Assembly (NCBI GenBank): GCA_032191485.1
Contig: JAVDOI010000205.1
Coordinates: 56,001 to 120,000 of the forward strand
Length of the DNA: 64,000 nt
Origin: Leptoclinus maculatus
Lineage: Eukaryota; Chordata; Actinopteri; Perciformes; Stichaeidae
Reading direction: 5' to 3'
In this document: positions 56,951-64,000 of the stretch, one piece after another
Position numbering within the stretch: the stretch's first letter is position 1
How the letters are laid out: the number at the start of each line of letters is the position of its first letter
The notes under the pieces: generated by a model
What the model saw: the letters and a program-made list of their open reading frames with translations, nothing else
What the model was told of the DNA's origin: nothing
The model's database searches: none
Translations under genes and position numbers: made by a program

Positions 56951-58798
56951 ATATACAGTATATAAACAAGGCTGTTCATTGCTTTAAGTGAAACTACTTT
57001 AAGTGCTCATCCATTAGCTAAACATCCATTTATTGTGACTTTTAGAGAACTATTTCTATCTGAGCATCACATTCTAACGGAGGTCGAACAGAGGGCAAAG
57101 CTAACGTCTTTAGCTTATAGTAGATTCACAGTCATTTTAGTTTCTCTGTTACAGTAGAGTTACTCTTGAAACAACAAATCTTTTAAATTGATCAGTTCAT
57201 TTCTCATAAAGTCTACGATAGCATCGACTCAGAAGGTATTTAGTGAGATTTTTTAATAATCTGACTAAATTAATAAATCCAGTAAAATGCTGCAAACTAA
57301 TAAGACCTGCTAGAAATGATGTAATTGGTTAAAATTAATGTGGAGGTTTACAACGAGCCAATCACATTCTGGAGAAACTAGACGAAGGTCCAACTGGGCT
57401 GAACTTTATTACATTTGGCATTTTTTGGGGCATTTCTATGTTTTTTTGGGTGGAGGTTAAGATTTTCATATGCAGTCATGTTCAGTTATGAATTAATGTA
57501 AAATGTTTGGCAGAGCATCTTATAATTAGGAGCAGTTGTGGAAATGCAACATGTGAAGTTGCCAGAATACGACCACAAACAGAACAAGAACAGAAGAAGT
57601 CTCCAAGCAGAGAGAAACTTCTCCAAAGAGCAATCAGCGCGGTTCAGTTACACGTTTACAAGCAATTAAAACGCCATTTATCATCGACTTCTTCAAGGTG
57701 CTGAACCACCGAGCCGCAGTCACACCGACGCACCGACGCCATGTCTGAGGTCTGTAATGAAGAGTCAGCAGAGCTGTAATGCTGCTAATACAGAGGCACT
57801 CCAGTTTATTATTATCTCATCATTAGTAGAATATTCAGGTGTTTCACACGAGTCACTGAAGAGACTTCTCTCCAGGACTCAACAGATATAATGTACAATC
57901 AGTAGAATCTACTACCCATATTACATGAGATTAATATACATTTGTTCCTTTATAAGCTCTTAGCTTGCGCTTTAAATATTAGCATGCTAGTGTGCTAAAC
58001 GTTAGCATGTCTCTTGAACCCCTTCAGGTGGAAATCCATGTTTCCGACATTAAGTTAGTCAGATGTGAACAGCTGATGAAGGGGTGAGTGGGTTCAGGAG
58101 TATTTAACACCCTCCTCCTTCTCCTCTTTCTCCTCTTCCTCCTCCTCCCCCTCCTCTTCCTCCCGGTAGCCATCAGCAGCCTTCAGCGGTTAGTTAAACC
58201 AGAGCTCATTTAGTGTTTTACACACTTCTTTAAATGACTCTGAGCTGGACGGTTTCCGCCCATGGAGGCGACAGCTTCTCTCTGCTGTAACCACAACAGC
58301 AGTGTGACTCACATTCAGCCGGCTAATATGAATTCTTCTCTCCATGAGGACCATAAATGTGATTAAAACAACACTGGACATGTTGTATTTGTGATTATGG
58401 TGCAGACGGGATCTGAAACGACCAATAAAATGTGTCTTGGAGCACAAATTGTCTCCATGTTGGGATAAATAACATGAACTTCAAGGTTCATTCTTGACCT
58501 TCAGGAACATTTTGACAACTCAAAGGTCCACTTACTCACTGCTGCTTAGCTGACCTACGTTTGGAAATTCACTTCACTTTTAACAGGCTCTTCTTCAAAG
58601 ATGGTCAGATGTGACCAAACGGCTTTCCTTTTTTACAATAAACCTGAAATAAATGAGAAAAAATAATAAGTTCTAACTTGTTGTTTCGACAAGTTTGTCT
58701 CTAAAAAAAACATGAAACTTTCATCTTTCTTTTATCAATATGCCAACTTTTCCAACTTTTAACACTAAAAACATTCAGTTGGTTAAATAAATTATACT
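56951..58798. other. No gene seen; candidate regulatory stretches
   Basis: About 57470-57710 and 58190-58450 are evenly composed, with TTATAATTAGGAGC, CGCCATTTATCATC and CTAATATGAATTC words, and could be conserved elements. About 58108-58162 is a pyrimidine tract (CCTCCTCCTTCTCC). Confidence 0.4.
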
Positions 58799-58911
58799 TA
58801 TAGAAGTGAGTTTGATATTTTGTATAATTTGTAAGTAAATAGCAGAGGACCTAATATTGATCCTTGTGGAACTCCTTTTGTCTCGTGTAAAACCAAAAGT
58901 CGACGGTGACT
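58799..58911 (-). pseudogene. Non-LTR reverse transcriptase fragment
   Basis: The minus strand reads RRLLVLHETKGVPQGSILG, then PLLFT and a stop at 58799-58801. GVPQGSILGPLLF is the classic palm-region motif of LINE reverse transcriptases. The piece is about 35 codons. Wording upstream (58912-58960) may continue in another frame. It differs from the L2 copy at the window start, so a separate family is likely. Confidence 0.8.
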
Positions 58912-59277
58912 AAACTTGATTTACATCCGTGACTTAAATAATGTAACAAATGTTCTCATCTAAAATCAAACTATGATGTTTTAGTAACCCTAACCCTTTA
59001 AGAACAGAAAAAAACATTTCCCTTGATGATTTAATTGACAATACAGTTTTTATGGGAATGTATACGTTGAAGGAAGTATTTCTGTTGTTTTTCTTTGAGT
59101 TTTTCTCAAAGAACCTGTAGACGTTTCAGTCAAGGGCGTAGGTTTGGTCTCAGCATTGGTAGGGACAAATATTGTCAATTTGTATAGTTTATTATTATTA
59201 TTATTTATTTTATTTTTTATTATTTGTAGCTCAAGGGGGGGCGGCGCCCTCGCGCCCTCTATGGACCAGCCGCCACT

Positions 59278-59278
<1 letters not shown>
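58912..59278. other. Unique sequence next to the RT fragment
   Basis: No gene is recognised. GGGGGGGCGGCGCCCTCGCG at about 59236 and CCGCCACTGGT at 59269 resemble a hAT right end (CCACTG) directly before the AT array. Confidence 0.4.
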
Positions 59279-59350
<72 letters not shown>

Positions 59351-59734
59351 ACTATATATATATATATATAGTTTCTATATATATATATATATATAGTGTC
59401 TATATATATATATATAGACACTATATATATATATATATATATAGACACTATATATATATATATATAGTGTCTATATAGAAACTATATATATATATATATA
59501 TAGTGTCTATATATATATATATATATAGACACTATATATATATATATATAGTTTCTATATAGACACTATATATATATATATATAGACACTATATATATAT
59601 ATATATATAGTGTCTATATATATATATATATATAGTGTCTATATATATATATAGACACTATATAGACACTATATATATATATATATATAGTGTCTATATA
59701 TATATATATATATATAGACACTATATAGACACTC
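59279..59734. repeat. Self-complementary (AT)n array with GTGTC/GACAC and GTTTC/GAAAC islands
   Basis: About 455 bp of alternating TA runs interrupted by AGTGTCTA, AGACACTA, AGTTTCTA and AGAAACTA. Each island has its reverse complement nearby, so the whole array folds back on itself at many registers and has strong cruciform potential. Confidence 0.95.
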
Positions 59735-60000
59735 AGTGATCCGTGTGGAACATCTACCTCTGATTTATTCATGTCCTGTACGTCGTAATGTGGACCTGAT
59801 GGTGGCGCTACAGGGAAACCAAAGTTATGACAGTTCATCCTGAGGGGAGCATGAATGATGAACCACATTTCATCCCATAACAACCTCAAACATTAACCTC
59901 ATGGTGGCGCTACAGGAAAAGTCAGAGGATCACAAGAGTCAGTAGGATTCATCCTCTGCGGCTCATGAATGTCTACAGTGTCATGGCAATGACATATAAT
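59735..60000. repeat. Diverged dimer of a dispersed fish repeat (GGTGGCGCTACAG)
   Basis: Two related units of about 105 bp start at CCTGATGGTGGCGCTACAGG (59789) and CCTCATGGTGGCGCTACAGG (59897), each followed by wording like TTCATCCTCTGCGGCTCATG. The wording matches repeats I know from many spiny-rayed fish genomes. Confidence 0.7.
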
Positions 60001-60224
60001 GCTATATAAATAGTTTATTGATACATGAAATGATGATTATTACCATCAATAGAGATCCGCTGCTAGAGAGACTAAAACAAAATAACTACATAGTCAGTGA
60101 TTCGTATTTTATGACCCAACAACTTAGAACCAAACTAGTCTTCATAGCCGAATGTTAAAAGAAAGGTCATCATATAATATAATCATCATATTTATACACT
60201 AAGGGGGGGGAACTGCAGTTCATC
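60001..60224. other. Unique spacer
   Basis: Nothing recognised. A short G run lies at about 60204-60211. Confidence 0.4.
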
Positions 60225-60695
60225 AAATGGCCACCAGAGGCTCCAAAAACGAGTCAATCTCGTAGACTGTAAATAAAAAGTGGACGTAGTTGTCGTGGCG
60301 TCTCATCGGTTTGTGGACGTTTTGAAGCTTTAAGTTCGGCGTTTCGGACGTCGCCATTTTTTTTTTTTTTTTTTTCAGCCAGTGAACAGGAAGTAACCAT
60401 ATTTAAACTGAGGAGGAGTGACGTAGAGACCTGTCAATCACTGTGTAGCCCCGCCCCTAAAGCATCCCCTGCTTTATGGTCTGTTTGACTCTAAATGGAC
60501 CATAATGTACTAAATGAACATCATGCTGTATTGAAGAAGACTTGAAACTAGAGATTGAGACCATAAACTCATGTTTACAATGTTTACTGAGGTAATAAAT
60601 CAAGAGAGAAGTAGAGTCATTTTCTAATAGACTTCTATAGAACCAGAGGAGTCGCCCCCTGGTGGACACTAGAGAGAATGCAGCTTTAACACATG
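60225..60695 (-). mobile_element. Dispersed family A, copy 5 (fullest, one module)
   Basis: Runs from TGGCCACCAGAGGCTCC (60229) through GTAAATAAAAAGTGGACG, a T run of about 19, one 60-bp module and the core to GTGGACACTAGAGAGAATG. Both ends carry CCACCAG-type inverted wording (CCACCAGAGGC against CCACCAGGGGGC read inward), the main reason to think of a MITE. Confidence 0.85.
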
Positions 60696-60902
60696 AAGCA
60701 TTAGGCACAAATATATATTCATTTATGCATGTTTTATTTTATCTTCTGCACTATTTGATTCTCAGATTCTAATTTATGATTTGCATGATTTTTTCTTTTT
60801 ATACATATTTAATGAGCATTGTTGAGCTCCTCTGTAATTGTTGTGCACATGTTGATAAATAACTTTTGCTGCTTTGTTTCAGCGAAGTAAATAAACAGAT
60901 AC

Positions 60903-60957
60903 AACCAGAGGAGTCGCCCCCTGATGGACACTTGAGAGAATGCAGCTTTAACACATG
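60903..60957 (-). mobile_element. Family A end fragment
   Basis: CCAGAGGAGTCGCCCCCTGA followed by TGGACACTTGAGAGAATGC and AGCTTTAACACATGA is the outer 55 bp of family A, about 210 bp from copy 5 in the same orientation. It is either a second insertion or a partial duplication. Confidence 0.8.
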
Positions 60958-63263
60958 ATGTTAACTTCTGGTTGTGACGCGTTTCGGTGTTTTCGGCCCA
61001 AAAGACAACAAGTGTTGTGAACATGTTTTTGTATCAGACGTTACTGCACAAACCAAATCTTCATTCAAACTTACCATTTCCAGCATGTTGGTTATTGTTG
61101 TTACAGATAGCAACAGAAGTTTTAAAAACGATAACACAGACGGGGAGGAGAACCGGTCCGGTCAGGGTCTCTGTGGTTCCACCTGAGTCTCTCAGCTACA
61201 TAACTGAATCCTGTTAACTCGTTTCCTCGACTCCACCCTTCAAACCTTCAAACCACGCTGAGACTCAAGGCTTTGGAAGTCCACACCGTCAGCCTCGCCG
61301 AGGATTATGGGTCATTAGTCCCTCCGTTCTCCAAACACTGACACACAAAACACACAAAAACTGTTAAGATCAGGTTCTCTACACCGTCTGACTTCCTGTC
61401 TGTGTTTCATCAGTAATTCACTTTGTTGGGGACTATTTCCAGCGGCAGATTAATCCACAGTTGGTGTTCCAGTGAGAGTTCCTGCTAGCTCCTAGTGAGC
61501 GTTAGCTTCTGTTGTAGCTGAGAACATTCAGCACAAAAACAACGTTGTTCTTTAGTCGAAAAAAAAACTATTGAGTTTAAAGTCAGAAGACAGAAAATGT
61601 TGACAATTTAGAAGTTGAAGCTGGTGAAACTTGGTTCTTATCAGGATTGTTACGGATTATTATTTTTGTTAACGACTAATTGTTTACGACGAAGTAAAAA
61701 CAGATTAAATCGTAAATTGACAAAGATTATAACAGATTATAAAGTCATACATTTACAAGAAAAAAAAGATAAATACTGTTTATTTTTAGGAACCACATCA
61801 CTTTAAGACAGACAGAGGACGACCTCATCAATAAGGAAATACTCAGAATCAGCATATCATCATAAACATGGACTCTGAGGAGATGTTGATGTGAATATGG
61901 CAGATTCAGAAGTAAGTAAATATTGAGTTTCTTAATAACCCCCCCCCCCCGCCAGTCTCCCTATTTAAAAGATGTTTGAATCCACAATGGCACTGATGTC
62001 TTTATTATTGTTTCAGCTCTATACTGAAGTAAAAAGATCAATATTTGCATCTGAAACGTAGAAAGTCTGACGTGTAAATGTAGTAAATGTACTCCTAGTA
62101 TGTACTTCTAGTGTGTACTTGTGTATTTACACACTGTACACTGTTTACCTGCGTGTCTGTGTGTTTACTTGTGCATATAGACTGTGGCAGGTGTTGTGGA
62201 TTCCCGTCAGAGGAGGAGGAGGAGGGCTGTGGTTTGAGGTCTCACTGCTCCGGACCACCATCACTCGGCCTCATCAGACCCGACAGGTTAATAACGGGTC
62301 CAGAGTCTCAATGAGGGACAACTCTGTTAAAAACTCTCAGCTCCACTTTACTGTCACTTTAACTAAGAGCTTCTATTCTGGGAAACTTTCTACACTGTCA
62401 ATGATTTGACTGTAACTTCACAGTAAATGTCGAGCAGGTTACTGTGATGTAAGATGTCTTAGTACTCCTACCACCTATTTTTATGTGCTGTAAATACTGC
62501 AGCATCTGAGAGCAAACGTTGATCTGACCTTCGTTTCTTTCTGCTGACTGATAAACGTGTCAGAGAGCAGACATGTTGTCATGAAAGTCAGCAGCAGCAG
62601 ATAAGATTTAATTTGTATCTGAACCTCACAAAGGAGCCAACAGAAACGTTTCACCATCCAGACCTGAAACCTGCAGGTTGAACCGAGGGCAAAATGTTCA
62701 CAATGTGAGGAATTTAAAGAGTACGCGTCAGTTCACACTGACGTCATGACCACATTAATTACATCATTTAGGTCTGGTGGTATCTGAGTTTCTCTGACTT
62801 CTCTAATAATGATCATAGTTTATAGTCCTGTGAGAGAGAGAGAAAGAGGCAGACAGGTAGACTGGCTGCAGATCAACAGAAAGGGAAGTGTTGAAAGCAG
62901 CAGTTTGTGGCTCCTTTAAAGAACAGACATTTAAACAGACTAAGAATGTGTGTGTTGTAATGTCATGAGAGGTCACTAGGGCAGGGTGGTGCAAGGGAAC
63001 TAACAAAAACAGACAAAGATCAAAGGTTCTCACAATAAGATCACGTTGTATTCTTATTCTGCTCGGCAACTCAGGGAAGTCTCTTTATCAAAAAATCCAA
63101 AACAAACAAAAAGTGTCCATGCGGAGATAATGGTTCGCTTAAGCAGAACAGTGTTAGACAAAAACTCAACTTAGAGTGTCCTCGGCTTTTCACCGACAAC
63201 CGGGTCTTCTTCCGTTCAAATCCTCCTCACTCTGGTTCGGAACTTTACTCCATGTAGTTCTCG
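60958..63263. other. No gene seen; unique sequence
   Basis: A C run lies at about 61940-61950. Overlapping short frames at 60974-61217, 62111-62409 and 62803-63069 (minus) lack recognised domains. Nothing else is supported. Confidence 0.45.
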
Positions 63264-64000
63264 GTGCCAATCAGAGCCAACCAGAACCAACCAGAGCAAA
63301 CCAGAGCCAACCAGACCCAATCAGAGACAACCAGAGACAACCAGAGCAAACCAGAGCCAACCAGACCCAATCAGAGACAACCAGAGCCAACCAGAGACAA
63401 CCAGAGCCAATCAGAGCAAACCAGAGCCAATCAGAGCAAACCAGAGCCAACCAGACCCAATCAGAGACAACCAGAGACAACCAGAGCAAACCAGAGCCAA
63501 CCAGACCCAATCAGAGCCAACCAGAGCCAACCAGAGACAACCAGAGCCAATCAGAGCAAACCAGACCCAATCAGAGCCAACCAGAGACAACCAGAGCAAA
63601 CCAGAGCCAACCAGACCCAATCAGAGACAACCAGAGACAACCAGAGCAAACCAGAGCCAACCAGAACCAACCAGAGCAAACCAGAGCCAACCAGACCCAA
63701 TCAGAGACAACCAGAGACAACCAGAGACAACCAGAGCCAATCAGAGCCAACCAGAGCCAATCAGAGCAAACCAGAGCCAACCAGACCCAACCAGAGCCAA
63801 TCAGAGCAAACCAGAGCCAACCAGACCCAACCAGAGCCAATCAGAGCAAACCAGAGCCAACCAGAACCAACCAGAGCCAATCAGAGCAAACCAGAGACAA
63901 CCAGACCCAACCAGAGCCAACCAGAGACAACCAGAGCCAACCAGAACTAACCAGAGCAAACCAGAGCCAACCAGAGCCAATCAGAGCAAACCAGAGCCAA
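63264..64000. repeat. 10-bp minisatellite (AGAGCCAACC and variants), runs off the window
   Basis: About 74 decanucleotide units: AGAGCCAACC, AGAGCAAACC, AGAGACAACC, AGACCCAATC and AGAGCCAATC. The order of variants recurs in blocks (for example AGAGCAAACC, AGAGCCAACC, AGACCCAATC), so 30-70 bp higher-order units exist. The 228-codon plus frame and the minus frames are by-products. Confidence 0.95.

Noticed and set aside
63264..63950. 228-codon Gln/Asn/Thr-rich protein
   Set aside because: Product of the decanucleotide repeat; the opposite strand is equally open.

Overview
This window looks like non-coding, repeat-rich DNA from a teleost fish, probably a percomorph. The evidence is an L2-type LINE remnant, deletion derivatives of hAT and piggyBac DNA transposons, a Gmr1-type Ty3/Gypsy LTR retrotransposon, five dispersed copies of a short element family that I recall as common in spiny-rayed fishes, and many micro- and minisatellites. 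I recognise no host protein-coding gene, tRNA, rRNA or CRISPR array. The only long intact coding sequence is the retrotransposon polyprotein. Most other long reading frames arise because tandem-repeat units lack stop codons.

Layout. 0-2 kb: broken L2-like LINE (minus strand) carrying a perfect 30-bp x 10 array inside its coding region, then a 31-bp array. 2.6-5.4 kb: a 35/36-bp minisatellite split by a 1,027-bp piggyBac-like element with TTAA duplications. 5.4-10.9 kb: mostly unique sequence with a 32-bp array and one copy of dispersed family A. 10.9-15.3 kb: two hAT deletion derivatives with 8-bp target duplications, one apparently a chimera of two hAT families, the other carrying its own 22-bp minisatellite. 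15.5-22.2 kb: several minisatellites and (GT)n/(AT)n tracts, plus a second piggyBac-like candidate ending in a short TTAGGG run. 24.9-28.8 kb: a 19-bp array and a 1.8-kb 23-bp array. 30.7-31.1 kb: a short inverted-repeat element. 33-35.1 kb: a 17-bp and a 33-bp array. 36.2 kb: family A. 37.8-43.8 kb: a structurally complete Gmr1-like LTR element on the minus strand. 43.8-64 kb: unique sequence, three more family A copies and two fragments, a third hAT copy, a 13-bp array, an RT fragment, a self-complementary AT array, and a decanucleotide array that runs off the window end.

The LTR element has 285-bp LTRs that look identical to me, a CTAG target duplication, a tRNA-Pro-type primer binding site, a polypurine tract and one 1,597-codon gag-pro-pol frame. 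Its integrase lies upstream of reverse transcriptase, the reverse of normal Ty3/Gypsy order and the defining feature of Gmr1-like elements. Several unique stretches (near 5.9, 8.3, 12.9, 26.3, 31.7, 45.5, 46.7, 53.2, 56.1, 57.6 and 58.3 kb) have the mixed composition and transcription-factor-like words of conserved non-coding elements. That is inference only and needs an alignment. Tandem arrays cover roughly one sixth of the window by my addition of their spans.
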